64,000 bases of DNA. Source: Mesostigma viride (Eukaryota; Streptophyta; Mesostigmatophyceae; Mesostigmatales; Mesostigmataceae). The DNA is taken from the NCBI GenBank assembly GCA_009746045.1, contig RPFO01000253.1, positions 5,420,145 to 5,484,144 of the forward strand, read 5' to 3'. Position 1 is the stretch's first letter, and the number at the start of each line of letters is the position of its first letter. Under the pieces are notes generated by a model. It saw nothing but the letters and a program-made list of their open reading frames with translations. It made no database searches and was not told where the DNA came from. This document shows, in pieces, positions 11,208-22,848 of this stretch. A program made the translations under genes and the position numbers.

Positions 11208-11854
11208 AGTTAGCATTTTGGGCGACCAATATGCTAAGTGGATGCAGTTTGAAAGGGCCTTTCCAACGCCGTGCTGACCGCCTGAAACAGACAAGGGACG
11301 AGAAAGATATGAGGTCCCGAAGTCCTAGCCGTCCGTGGCCGACTAGGGTACAGTCCTCTGGTATAGTGGACAGGACACGTGGCAGGCCGTGCCTGCACAG
11401 GCTTAGCCTGACTATCACGTGACTGTGGTCCACGTAGACCAGAGGAGCAGCAGCCTGTGGCTGGTGGAATACAGGACTGGCACAGGTCTGCAAGGATACT
11501 AGGCCTTGCAGGCTTGTGACAGGTCCTGTACTTCCTAGGTTGCAGAGTCTAGGCAAATCCAGTTCGTCCTGGCTCTGCACTGATGCCAGTGGACGTTGAG
11601 GATTTGCTTGCATGCCTGCACGTGCCTCGTCACGCCGATGGGAACGAGGAACAACGCAAAGGATATAGCTTGGTCATGGGGGATGACCAGCTATCTTGGC
11701 AAGCACGAACCGAGGCTCCCACATTGGACGTGGAACCGCTCACCGTGGTCGTGGCTTGGTGCACGGGTTAAAAGGTTGCTGCCTTGCAACTTTGGCTCAT
11801 CCCGTTGTGTGGCGCGAGAGACCAGGAACTCACAGTTCTGGCTGTTCGCTAACT
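11208..11854 (+). repeat. copia1 copy B 5' LTR
   Basis: AGTTAG to CTAACT, 647 bp. The last third differs clearly from LTRs of copies A and C, marking a distinct LTR subtype. The base run after it is CGTACTATTG, with no TGG primer site. Confidence 0.93.
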
Positions 11855-11888
11855 CGTACTATTGCATTTCTGTTGTGCAAGGTTTTTC

Positions 11889-12885
11889 ATGTCGGCCGAG
11901 GCTCGGGTCGAGACACCTGAGTCATCCCCCAGGCGCGAAGCAGCTCCCGAGTTGCCAGCGCGCGAGAACGCATTTTCCCCTATTCCCACCCATCCAACGC
12001 TTCTACGTTTGTGCAGGCCGCCTACGTTGCGAGGGGTCTTGCGGAAGGAGGTTGGGTTGCTGTGTTTGGGAACGCAGCAGGGCCGTCGGCAAACGACCCT
12101 GTGGTGATGAGGATAAGGGCGACGACGTCGCCAGGGGAAACGGGTCGGGTCTGCACGGAGCGGCTCGTCGCTATTCGCGACGAAATCGCTTCGTTGATCT
12201 ACAGTTTGGAGGTTGCGTACCAAGGCGGGCACGTCACCATTCAGGCGCTGGACTTAGCGCGTGAGACGCTGGGCCAGCTGGTGGCCATTTGTTTAGGTGG
12301 TACCAGATTGTATAACCACTGGGTGGCGACAAGCTCGCTGGGGGAGGGGACCGACGCGTCACATATTATACGGGACGCGCAGACGCGTGAAGCCGACAGT
12401 CCGTGGGATTCGGCTGAAGTGGTGGCTCAGACGTGTGAGCACCTGGTCAATATCTTGATCCAAGAGGCGCGTGGTCACGCCGATCACTGGGTGATCACGA
12501 CACGACCAGCCGGCATTTGGTCGACCTTGGATACACCGAGGTTGCAAAGCAGGCCGGGGGCGTGTGGGCCAACGGTGACAGTCATCACCGGTCGGGACGT
12601 CACCGACGATTGGTCGGGGGTCACGGAACGACAGGCGGGGTGGTGGCAGTCGGTGGGTCAGGAACCTGCAGTGGTATCGCCGTGGTAGTGCGCCTTAGTA
12701 GGCTGCCGGTAGAGCAGACACCAGCCGGGAGGCCGGTGAGCCGGGTATTAGGTCCTTACAACGCGGAGGAGGTCCGCTCAGTTCCGCGCGTGGGGACACC
12801 GGTGGCACGCACAGCGCAGGAGCGTGAGGAGGAGGCCAAAGCTGAGGAGCGTCCAGCGGCTTCTTCCGGCAGCACCAGCGCTTGA
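11889..12885 (+). pseudogene. copia1 copy B ORF0 (extra ORF before gag)
   Basis: Relic of a protein of about 395 residues that is open in copy C (35152-36339). Shared segments include QAAYVARGLAEGGWVAVFG, YQGGHVTIQALDLARETLGQ, SAEVVAQTCEHLVNILIQEA and WVITTRPAGIWSTLDTPR. Identity to copy C is moderate, far lower than the near identity of the pol genes. No known domain recognised. It is not a usual part of copia elements. Broken in a few places here. Confidence 0.75.
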
Positions 12886-12938
12886 GCCAGTTTTGCCTTG
12901 TCTGTCGCCTGTTTTGTTTTGTCCTCCCACTGTATATA

Positions 12939-14294
12939 ATGCCTCGTGGCAAACCGGGAGACGGCGACAAGGGCGAGATGGAGGCACCGGCTGGAGCAAG
13001 CCAGGAGCCTCGGCAAGACAAGGAGCAGCTGGTGGGAGAGGCGATCCCAGCCAGCGACGGCGATGGGGGAAAGAGACCAGGCGGCAAGAGACGGCATGAA
13101 GACGCGGTGGAGGAGGCGCGCAAGGTGCGGGCAACAGGGCCAACGGATGCAATAACGGTGGCAAACGGGCAACCTGCCGTGGAGAAGCGTAAGAGGGACC
13201 CCTCCGCTGACGGCAATGGTAAGAGGCCTCACGTGGATGTGCTCTCCCCTGTGCCTGCTGGACCAAGTGGTGTTGTTGTTGTGACACCCGCTGTGGTGGA
13301 GCCAGTGAAGGCGCTGCCAGGGTCGAGACCTCACATGAGTGCTGTCACTGTTATGAATGGACAAAAGCCTCTTAACCCACCACTAGCACAGGAAGCTTTG
13401 GACAAGTGGCTAGAGGACATGGAGCTTGTTGTGTGCTCCGTGGACCCCACTGTCAACCTAGTGCAAGTGTTTCACTCGTCCACATGCAACAGGGACTCGT
13501 CAGAGCGTGTCAGGGAGAAGGCTAGGACTGCTGTCAAGGATAAGCTAACCTGGGCACAGTTCCTGGAAGGGTTGAGGGAGGAGTTCTCTGACAAGGTTCT
13601 CAACCTCACCAACTATTACAAGCATCAGTATGACACCTTTGAGATAGTGGGCCCTGTGGCAGAGGAATGGGCTAGGCTCAACCGTATCAGGGACAAGGGG
13701 GCCAAGTATGGCTTCCTGGTCACAGATAGGGCCTTGGCAGACTATTTCCTGGACCGTATGGGTTTGAGTGTGGATGGGAGGAACGGTGCCCGCATGTTTC
13801 TTAACCAGACTGATGGCTCCTTGCGTGCTCTGGAGCTTGTAATCCTCAGCATAAGGAAGCCAGATCCTGCCTGCAAAGCTATCCAGTCCCATGGCAGCAA
13901 TGCCACCTCCGCTGTGCAGGGCCAAGGTGATGTCCCCGGGTACCCAGCCCGTGATGGGGCAAGGCCCAACAAGCGTAAGCGCTTCAGGCGCCAGAGGCAG
14001 GGGGCTCAGGGTGGCAAGGGTGCAGGTTCCCAAGGAGGGGTTGGGAGCCAGCAAGCTGGTGGTCAGCAGGGTAAGGGTGGCCAAGGGCAAGGCAAGGGCC
14101 AAGCTCAAGGCAACCAGGGCAAGCAGGGTGGGCAGTCTCAGGGAGGCCAGGGGAAGCCTGGCAAGGGTGGGGCTGGGTCTGGGAAGAAGGGTGGAGCATG
14201 CTTTGTGTGTGGCAAGGAAGGTCACTGGCGTCGTGAGTGTCCTGACAGGAAGGCCAAGCCTGCTGGGGCAGGGGGCCAGTCTGGGCAGCAGTGA
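12939..14294 (+). CDS. copia1 copy B gag
   Basis: 451 residues, open, starting at ATG in MPRGKPGDGDKG. A basic low-complexity N-terminus, then a gag helical core (LAQEALDKWLEDMELVV through RMGLSVDGRNGARMFLNQ), a basic Gly/Gln-rich linker (GGQQGKGGQGQGKGQ) and one CCHC knuckle CFVCGKEGHWRREC near the end. Structural protein that packages element RNA. It ends at TGA inside CAG CAG TGA CTA G, and the next codons stay open in the same frame into pol. The start is chosen at the first ATG after ORF0, 53 bases downstream of the ORF0 stop. Confidence 0.9.
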   Translation: MPRGKPGDGDKGEMEAPAGASQEPRQDKEQLVGEAIPASDGDGGKRPGGKRRHEDAVEEARKVRATGPTDAITVANGQPAVEKRKRDPSADGNGKRPHVDVLSPVPAGPSGVVVVTPAVVEPVKALPGSRPHMSAVTVMNGQKPLNPPLAQEALDKWLEDMELVVCSVDPTVNLVQVFHSSTCNRDSSERVREKARTAVKDKLTWAQFLEGLREEFSDKVLNLTNYYKHQYDTFEIVGPVAEEWARLNRIRDKGAKYGFLVTDRALADYFLDRMGLSVDGRNGARMFLNQTDGSLRALELVILSIRKPDPACKAIQSHGSNATSAVQGQGDVPGYPARDGARPNKRKRFRRQRQGAQGGKGAGSQGGVGSQQAGGQQGKGGQGQGKGQAQGNQGKQGGQSQGGQGKPGKGGAGSGKKGGACFVCGKEGHWRRECPDRKAKPAGAGGQSGQQ

Positions 14295-14298
14295 CTAG
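14292..14298 (+). promoter_or_regulatory. gag stop in UGA-CUA-G read-through context (copy B)
   Basis: TGACTAG at the gag end. UGA followed by CUA is the best-known leaky stop context, used by alphaviruses and by some animal genes. The frame past it is open into the pol N-terminus here and in copy C (37746-37752). Retroelements are known to use stop read-through for gag-pol ratio control. Its use here is inferred. Confidence 0.7.
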
Positions 14299-17200
14299 CA
14301 TCATCCCCTGTAAATAGTCAATCACCCCTTGGGGAAGGTGTGCTGGATGTACATAAGGATGGGGGTGTGCCCCTTGTGCAGCACCAAGGGTGTAAAGATG
14401 TTGTTCTTCCACTGGATTGCAATAACAATGCTGCAGCTGAATTCCCTATGCCTCATGCAGGTGGTGGGTCTCCAGCAGGTGCTGGCCTGGAGGGCCAAGG
14501 GACCTTGCTGGAAGGGCCTGGAGCGGTCCAGGGTGCAGGACCTGACTTGGGGCGTCAGGACGGCCTGCAGGGAAGCCCTGGAACCTCAGGAGTGGATCAT
14601 GTGTCCCCACACACGGTTCAGACGTCTCGCCAGGTCAGTACTGACAGAGTGCTGAGCTATGCTGAGGCTGGCCATAGTTGCATCACATGTTTGGGCATTC
14701 TGGGCAGGCAGCAATGTTTGCTTGGAAGCTAGGTAGGGAGCCTTTGTGGGAGGCATGCCAGGCTGCTGCTGAGAACTGTGGTTGCCAGGAGAATGCTGTT
14801 CACCCACCTCAGTCCCATGCTAGGGAGCCTGCTAGGGAGCGTGGCGACATCCAGATGGATATCCAGCATATCAGGGGCTTGTATATATTGGTGGGGGTGG
14901 ACAGGTTCAGTAGATACAGGCTGATAGACGTTCTGCCTGGTATGCAGGAGCACCACTTGTTGTTGGGTATGAAGGCCCTGATCCCAGGCTTTGGGGTGTG
15001 CAAGAGTGTGCAGGCAGACTTGCAGTTTGACTGTTTGCTCAAGCATCAGGACCAGCTGCCTTGTAAGCTGGTAGTAGTCCCCAGGGAGAGTCATGGGCAG
15101 CAAGGGGCTGTAGAGAGATCCATACGTGAAGTGAAGACAGTGGTGCTAGCAGCAGAGTCAGTGCCACTTGTGGCATCTGCCTTAGAGAGGGCAGCCTGGT
15201 GTAAGGGGATAGAAGAGCAGCTGAACCACAGGGTTAACTATTACTTTGATGGTGTGGCTGTCTCTCCCCTGGCCCTGCAGTATAGCTTGTTGCCTGAGAA
15301 CGTGGTGCAGGCCAGTCTTAGGAAGGCAGATAGGTTATTTGCCCAGCTGAGACGTAAGGACAAGAACTGGAATGTGCTGAGGCCTCAGGTGGGGCTGAAG
15401 GTCAGGATGTGGAAGGAACCATCTATTCCAGGCAAGCGGGGGAAGTGGCAGGATGGGGTTGTCACTCGTGTGGAAGAAGCTAACAGATCTTGCCTGGTGG
15501 CTTTGGAAAAGGATCCAAGGCACGTGTACAGGTTGTCCTGGGCTCATGTCAAGGAAAGAAGGCCACATGCAATCTGGCCTGCAGACGGGCCAGGCCCTCC
15601 CAGCTGGGTTGAGGAGCCAGGCCAGAGCCAGGCAGCAGCAGCTAACAATCCTCTGGTGGTGGATGATGGTCTGTCCCTGCTGGAAGATGACGAGCAGGAG
15701 GAGGCTGCTGAAGCAACTGTCACAAGGCCAGAGGGGACGGGGCAGCCACCTAAGGCCCGGGGGCCTCTCATGGCGGACGTCATCCGAGCACTCATGCGCA
15801 GCAAACATGATCCCAAGGTATCCAAGCTCACGGGGTGGGGGTCGTGCTGGGCAGCTACAATGGAGGTAGATACCAACTCACAGGTGTCTGTCATCAGGGA
15901 AGAGGATGCTGTAGGCTTACAGATGTCCCATCCCAGTTGCCTTGCTGTGTCTGATTTCTCAGGAAAGGTGTCCATGAAGATCCTTGGGGAAGTGAGTGTG
16001 CCTATCTTAGGGGTGCCCACCACGTTCTGTGTGGTAGAGGGCTATCAGGGGCCTGCCATTCTGGGTCAGAACTTCTTGTGCATGCCAGGGGTTACTTTGA
16101 CCTCTGATGAGTTGGCACTAGAAGGCAGGGGCAGCCTCCCCCTTGAAAGATATCACTATTCCCAGGGTCTTGCAGTGGCGGTGAAGGCTGTTAGGAGTCA
16201 GCCAGCTGAGGGTCCTCAGAGTCAGGAGCCCATAGCTGAGGACTTGTTGATAATCCCAACCACCTTTGATCCAAGGCAGTTAGGGGTAAACAGGTACCAG
16301 ATAGCTGCTCACAGTCCTATTCCCTGGCGCCAGCTAGTCGAGATGATGCAGAGCCCCAAGATGGCTAAGGCATGGACTCTTGGCTTTGTTGCTTCTGGGC
16401 ATGAGTGGATAGTTTCCAACTGTGCAGAACCTGTGGATGAGCTGCCAGAAGTTCACCAGCTGCTCAGATTGATGTTTGTCCTCAAGCTCAAGGAGGTTGA
16501 TGGTGTCCAGGTGCCACATGTCAGACCAGTTGTAACCGAGTATCATGGCACTGGCCAGTTGTTAGATGAGGAGCTCTATACTCCAGGGATGCTGCATGAC
16601 ACGTGGAGGATTCTGCTGTGTATATTTCTGTCTTTTCTGGTTAAGGGTGTGCCCTATAGCTCTGTGCTGATTGATTTCAAGAGGGCTTTTCTCAAGGGTG
16701 ACCAAGATCAGGCTAGGCAGACTTGGAGAGATATCCCTCCTTTCTTTGTGACTGTACCTGCTGTATGGAGAGCAGAGATAAAGGCCAGGTACCTGAGAAT
16801 TCTGAAAGGGTTGGAAGGTCTCAGGTCCAGTCCCATTATCTGGAGAAAGAGCCTAGAGAAATTCTTGAAGAATACTTGTGGGTTTTCTGTGTCTCCAGTG
16901 GATCCCTGTTTGTTCCAAGGGTCCCACAATGGCCTTCCTGTCTTTGCCTCACTGCATGGTGATGACCTGCATCTCATAGGTCCACCAGACTGGGTTGAGG
17001 CTGTCTTGGCTAAGATCCAGAAGCGGTTTGAGCTGGGTAAGATACAGCACATGGTGGAGAATGAGCCTATGGTCTTCTGTGGCATGCAGGCTACGTTGTT
17101 CCAAGCCAAGGGCTCGTGGTTCATCAGGATGGAGGGTGGTAAGGACTACCCACAGCAGATTGTAGATGCATTGCAGGAGCCCATCACGCAGGCTAGGTGT

Positions 17201-17863
17201 GCTACCATCAGGGGCATGCTGGCATGGCTTGCAAGTATATGTGCCCCTGACTTGCTGGTTCTGAGTCGACTTACTGATTCCCAGCTGGTTGAGGTGGGTG
17301 CTGAGAGTGTGGTGCAGGCTGTCATGATGTCTCCCCCTCTCATACTGGGTCCTGTGGATTTGTACAAGCCCCTTGACATGGTTCTCTATGTGGACAGTTC
17401 TATGGATAATAGGAAGGTCACAGAGGTCAGGGGCAGGGCAGCAGCATTAGTTACCCTGGAGCAAGATCACACCTCACTTGTTACCTGGTACAGTCGGTTG
17501 CAGAACAGGGTTACACCCAGCAGTGATATTGCTGAGTGCAGGGCAATCTGTGAAGGGCTGCATACTGCTCTTTACTTGAGGGAGCTCTTCTACCAGCTAT
17601 GTCAAGTGGCTTCCTGTAGGTTGCAGCTGCACACACTGGTGAGGACTGATAGCATGGGCATGGTGCAATTTGTGCACAGGCAGCTGGCCAGGAGCAGGGA
17701 CCTTGACTACTTGTTGCTCAAGGAGATGTCCTACCTAGCTCACATTGAACATGTGCCTGGTGTGGACAACCCTGCAGATGCCCTCACCAAGCTGGAGGAG
17801 AAGGCGGAGAGGCAGTACCCCCTGCTCCGTGGGCTCATGGACCCCTTACACGGGCGGCCATAG
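14295..17863 (+). pseudogene. copia1 copy B pol (integrase, protease-like, RT, RNase H)
   Basis: Long polyprotein region; its largest open part is 14678-17863 (1,061 residues). Domain order, numbered in that part: integrase zinc site (HHMFGHSG ... ENCGC, residues 2-36), core with Asp near 61, Asp near 113-118 and Glu in QGAVERSIREVK near 145, SH3-like end near 255-285. Next come an acidic linker, a retropepsin-like stretch (MEVDTNSQVSVI near 394 and AILGQNFL near 459), RT (HGDDL near 760) and RNase H (905-1040). In known copia elements the protease precedes integrase. The segment between the gag stop and the zinc site has no protease motif. About one break. Confidence 0.85.
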
Positions 17864-18873
17864 AGACCAGGCCTTGCTTCAGCTTGGGTGTCCCCAGTGG
17901 GCTGCTTGACCAAAGTACCAAGTGGTGACTGGTGCTTACTGGTTGACAGCCGGTCCTTCAGGGTTAGGTACACCCTCCTGGACAGGAGTTGGTGTGGAAT
18001 GTCACTCCTACCAGCTGAGAATCATGCCTGGCCCTCCCCATGGGGTTCAGAAGAGTCGCCAGGACTTAAGTCGACGCCTTTGGCCTCAAACAGTTAGGCC
18101 ATGCAAGGGCAACCCGAATGTTGGTTCTTACAGGTTGCTGTACATATGTTTTCTAGTGCTTGTTTCCAACCTGTTGCTAATAAAGAACCTGGTTGTGTGA
18201 CCATGTGGAACATGGTTGCCAGGGGGCCACATTCTGGGTTATATAATGCTTGAATAAAACATAATCATGTCATGTCATTCTCATGTTGTTCCATGGTTGT
18301 AATGTTTCTCTTGTGTAAAGTTCCAGGTCACCTATAAACCTGGAGGTTGGGGTGGGGTTCAATTCCCCAGCAGAGCCACAGCCTGGCATGAGTGATTCCT
18401 GGGCTTAACACCCAGTGAAGACATGGGCTCCCCAATGAGGCAGTATTTGTATAGGTGCTACCTGAGTCTCTTTGAGCATAAAAGGGAAAGGCTGGCCAAG
18501 GCGGGCGCCATAAGAACGGGCGCCTGTGATAACTGTGAAAGATCAGGAACTCACAATAGTACGTTCTTGGCATCCTGTAATCCCAGCCATTGGACTAGGT
18601 AATGTGCCTTGACTTTAATCTAGCACCAAGTTCCCAAGGAAAGGTTGGGAGCTGACCAAGGGGTCAGGGGATAACCTGGGGTGACCTCTGATTCACTGGC
18701 CAGTACACCTAGCCTGGTCCAAGGGCAGATATGTTGTTACCCAAAGGAGGCAGGAACCTGGGCCCTCAAAGGTCTGATCAACCTCAAGGGACCAAGCGGT
18801 CTGTGGCTGAGTGGGCACAAGCAAGGTTAGGCTTGTTTCAAGCTGGTCCAGCTCCAAAAGAAGAAAGGGTTGG
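17864..18873 (+). other. copia1 copy B long 3' non-coding region
   Basis: Counterpart of 1443-2445, with the T-arm-like hairpin at 18353-18369 and the purine-rich tract next to the LTR. Confidence 0.7.
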
Positions 18874-19520
18874 AGTTAGCATTTTGGGCAACCAATATGC
18901 TAAGTGGATGCAGTTTGGAAAGACCTTTCCAACGCCGTGCTGACCGCCTGAAACAGACAAGGGACGAGAAAGATATGAGGTCCCGAAGTCCTAGCCGTCC
19001 GTGGCCGACTAGGGTACAGTCCTCTGGTATAGTGGACAGGACACGTGGCAGGCCGTGCCTGCACAGGCTTAGCCTGACTATCACGTGACTGTGGTCCACG
19101 TAGACCAGAGGAGCAGCAGCCTGTGGCTGGTGGAATACAGGACTGGCACAGGTCTGCAAGGATACTAGGCCTTGCAGGCTTGTGACAGGTCCTGTACTTC
19201 CTAGGTTGCAGAGTCTAGGCAAATCCAGTTCGTCCTGGCTCTGCACTGATGCCAGTGGACGTTGAGGATTTGCTTGCATGCCTGCACGTGCCTCGTCACG
19301 CCGATGGGAACGAGGAACAACGCAAAGGATATAGCTTGGTCATGGGGGATGACCAGCTATCTTGGCAAGCACGAACCGAGGCTCCCACATTGGACGTGGA
19401 ACCGCTCACCGTGGTCGTGGCTTGGTGCACGGGTTAAAAGGTTGCTGCCTTGCAACTTTGGCTCATCCCGTTGTGTGGCGCGAGAGACCAGGAACTCACA
19501 GTTCTGGCTGTTCGCTAACT
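18874..19520 (+). repeat. copia1 copy B 3' LTR
   Basis: 647 bp, AGTTAG to CTAACT, nearly identical to 11208-11854. Confidence 0.93.
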
Positions 19521-20429
19521 GCTGGGCTCGATCAAGCCGGCCTCCAACAAGCCGACCAAGATCTTCTTGAGCTCTGCCAACTCCACGGGCCCCATGCGAA
19601 AAATGGGTGAGGTGGTAGGTGGGTGCCCCTCCTGCAAATGAATGCGGTGGAGCACCGGTCTGGCCGGGGGAAACGTAGGTGTTTTCTCCTCAAACACGGC
19701 TGAATACTGATCGAGCACTGCGTTGAGTCGTTTCACCTCGTCTTCCGACAAGTCCATGGCAAGCGAGTTTAACGAAACTCCAGCCTGTGCATGCTGGGCG
19801 CTGGGCCCGCGCGCGTGGGCAAGGGCGTCCAGACGAATGGAGTAAACGGGAGGAGGCTGCCGGGCTCTCATCATCCGCTTGAACTCCCTTTTGGACATGA
19901 GAATGTCCGCAAGGCGACGACGGTCACTCTTGAGGGCAGGCGTGTCATCGGTGATGGTCATGCCGTTGGCCGCATACTGCCGCTCAGGTAACCAGAATGA
20001 CCCATCTGGTAAGTGGGTAACCATGGTACCAAAAGAGACGGTCACCTTGGATATGTGCAGCCAGTCAATCCCTAGGATGATATCAGCCGCTTGTAAGGGA
20101 ATGACCGTGGCGCGAATGGGCACGCTGGTGCCTTGTACGATAGGGGCCAAGTCCGCATAGCCCGGGGATGGCTGAGTGTAGCCATCCGAGTATCGCACGC
20201 GCCGAGCAATGGTATGGGGAGTCGGGGTTACTCCCAGGCGCTGCACTATGGCCTCACTGACGAAGGTGGTAGCCGCACCACTGTCAATGAGGACCTTGAT
20301 GCCCTCCAAACAACGCCCAGAGCCCTGGGGGTCTGGTAGGCTTCCAGTGAAGAGGAGTAGTTGCCGCGGGCCTTCGCTAGGCTCCGCTTGCCATTCCTGG
20401 GTCTCTGTCACCACATTACATGGTAACAA
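19521..20429 (-). pseudogene. chromovirus protease and start of RT
   Basis: Retropepsin with GIKVLIDSGAATTFVS (catalytic DSGA) and ADIILGIDWL, followed by a linker and the RT entry (VLDQYSAVFEEKTPTFPPARP, IHLQEGHPPTTSPIFRMGP). It stops at copy B of copia1; RT resumes at 11207 on the far side. Cleaves the polyprotein. Fossil fragment. Confidence 0.88.
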
Positions 20430-20488
20430 AACTTGGGCGACTTGTTCATGGCCGGGTAAGGTGTCGCCCGGAGTGCCCTCCCGGCCTC

Positions 20489-22365
20489 TCAGTCCAACGC
20501 CTCTCCTGCAGGCCCCTCGTCCACCGGTGTGCCTCGCAGGTGGCCGGATGCGGCCGCGGAAGAGCCATCATCAGGCTCGGCCGCGTCGGCGGCATCCAGT
20601 TGGTTGAGGGCATGCCCAGCTTGCTGGTAGGCGCTTGGGGGCGCCTTGGGTTGTTGGTACAGCCGGGGCTGTTGGCGCGCTTGTTGCAAGCGTCGGGCAC
20701 GCTCACCCGCACTGGGAGCTGTGCGCATATTTCGCGCCGGTGGTGGCCTCGAGGCCATTTGCGGGGAGTCCGCTTGGAAGTTGTTGCGTTGCACAGGCGG
20801 GGCCTGGTCCAGCGGAGGGAGATCAGGGCACTCGCGTTTGATGTGCCCCACGCGGTTGCAGTGGTAGCACTGAATCCGGGAAGTGTCCAAGGCATTAATG
20901 TCCAGGACCTCGCACTGTAGCTCATCCACCCACACGGGGGCGAATCCTAGCTCATTGAGTTCCAGTGCATTCACGCGGGGTTTTGGGGTCCGCTGCACCA
21001 AGGGAGCTATCTCCGCTAGGTAGGTCTTGATGTCCTGCAGGTTCCATTGAGCCCAGGAGAGGTGGGCGAATTTCCGCTTCACCTCATCCCGGAATTCGGG
21101 TTGCAAGCCCTCATAGAACCTTGCCAAGGCTTCTGGGCCCATCAGGTCATCAACCCGCCCAGCTAGAAGCTCGAACTTGGTCATTGCCATCATATATTCC
21201 CGATAGCTCAGGTTCCCCTGCTTCAACGCCCCAAAAGCCTCCCGGTCCAGCTTGTCTTGGTCGGGTGGCAGGTACTTGGCCCGTGCTCGCCGAAATAATT
21301 CAGCCAAGCTGCTGGGGAAGCCATTGGCCAGGGCGCTTTCGCAATGGAGAGCTTGTCTCACATCGGGAGCCAGTGCCTCGCTGGACACCAGCTTGACCTT
21401 GATATCCTCGTCCAAGAGCTTGCGATTGTATGTCTCCCAGATGTCGATCTTCTGAGACACTGCAATCTCCCAAGCCTCAAACTCTTGGTACGAGCAGTCG
21501 GGTTTAAACTTGGGAATATCCGACAGCTTGGGCAACGGTGGTAGTCGCCCTGCATTGTGAGTATCATCGTCATGATGGCCCATGATACTCGCGGGTCTCC
21601 CGGGCCCGGCCACACCTTGCGAGGTGTGCCCACGCGGGTAACCTGCCGGGGGGCTGCACTCATCCTCACCCGGGTGCTCATACCCATGTGGGTAGTGGGC
21701 GCGGCTTGCATAATGATGGGCGGCGGTGGCCGCTGGGTGCTGCGCTCGTGGGTCACCCGGAGCCAGGCGGTCGTATGCTGAGTTGGGGAGGGGAATCGCC
21801 TCCCCTGCGACCCCGAAGGAAGACCGACCGGTCCGTGCGGTGCCCTGGCCCTGCCCAGCCATATTTGGCGAGGCATGGCCGAAGGGGCTAGCCCCAAGGG
21901 GTCCAGGCGCATGATAGGACGCCCAATTCGCAGCGCGGCGAGACCGCGATCGGCTATCATACAAGGGTGGCGCCGGGGCGCTGCAGTGGGCCAAGTGGCC
22001 AATGTAGGTTGCGGCAGCACCGTAGGCAGGGCCCCACTCCTACCGTAGTGCAGGGTAACATTATTCCCCTGCGCCCCCGCGCCGGCTCCTACACCAAGGG
22101 CCGGACCCGCCGACAATCCCGCGATGGATGTTCCACTTGGTGGTCCATTAAGGGGATTCACTACAGGGCTACCAGGTGGTGCACCGGCAGCCGCCGAGGA
22201 ATTCCCTCCCAAACGTGGGGTTTGTGCTGGGGATGACCCCCTAGAGCCGGCCACGCTCACTACTCGGGCGTGAGTGATTTTGGGTAGCTCTCTCTGCCGC
22301 CTCGAGTGCTGCCACGAGGGAAGGGGCAGGAGAGAAGCGATGGGCCTCTCGTCGCCCTCGCTCAA
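20489..22365 (-). pseudogene. chromovirus gag
   Basis: Long disordered Pro/Ala/Gly N-terminus, then a gag core (FKPDCSYQEFEAWEIAVSQK, LAELFRRARAKYLPP, MGPEALARFYEGLQPEFRDE) and one CCHC knuckle CYHCNRVGHIKREC near residue 370 of the larger open part. Typical Ty3/gypsy gag. Broken in about one or two places. Confidence 0.85.
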
Positions 22366-22835
22366 TACCGTCAGCCATCGCGTGGTGGCTGGTAAAGTGT
22401 GAGCAATGTGCCTCTAGTCACCTTGGCGGGATGACAAATTAAGCACAAAAATACGTCAATTAAAGGACGTGAGATATTACTGCAGCTTGCCGGAGCTGAC
22501 AGTATGTATCCCAGATATAGGGTATGAGGCAATGGCCAAGACGCCAACTAATGCGTGAAATTGCAACCCACAAAGCGTTTCCGTTTAAAGCACGCAATAT
22601 AAGGAGATTCGTTTCCGGACGAATCCCTTAGGTCAACTGGACAAGGCCAGGTTGGGGCATGCAAGAACCGCAATATGGGTAACGGGTATGGGCAGTTAGG
22701 ATTGTGGGGATCCGACCCCCACAATGAATTACTGCAAGCGGAATTAGCAAGGGTCCCGGCCCTTATATAATTCCGTTGCTGATCCGGATCAGATTACAGA
22801 AAAACGGGACGGGATAGAGGCCACTAGGAAAGTTT
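22366..22835 (-). other. chromovirus 5' leader
   Basis: About 470 bp between the gag region and the primer site, AT-richer than gag and with no ORF of note. Expected untranslated leader. Confidence 0.6.
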
Positions 22836-22848
22836 CCTCCGATACCAG
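22836..22848 (-). promoter_or_regulatory. chromovirus primer-binding site
   Basis: Minus strand CTGGTATCGGAGG one base after the 5' LTR. It resembles the initiator-Met tRNA primer site TGGTATCAGAGC of many LTR elements. The same 12-mer follows the copia2 LTR. Confidence 0.85.

Larger units (their letters stand above)
11208..19520 (+). mobile_element. copia1 LTR retrotransposon, copy B, full length
   Basis: 8,313 bp. 5' LTR (647 bp), an extra upstream ORF (ORF0), gag, pol, the 1-kb 3' region and 3' LTR (647 bp), with 5-bp duplication GCTGG. Inserted in opposite orientation into the chromovirus RT. The two LTRs differ at only a handful of positions, all near their start as far as I compared, so insertion is recent. 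Gag is open. Pol has about one break and ORF0 a few. The pol order is integrase, protease-like, RT, RNase H. Confidence 0.95.

Noticed and set aside
13545-14225. Minus-strand ORF of 226 codons opposite copia1 gag (also 36999-37679)
   Set aside because: Conserved only because gag is; Leu/Ala/Thr-rich antisense of the Gly/Gln-rich linker and core.
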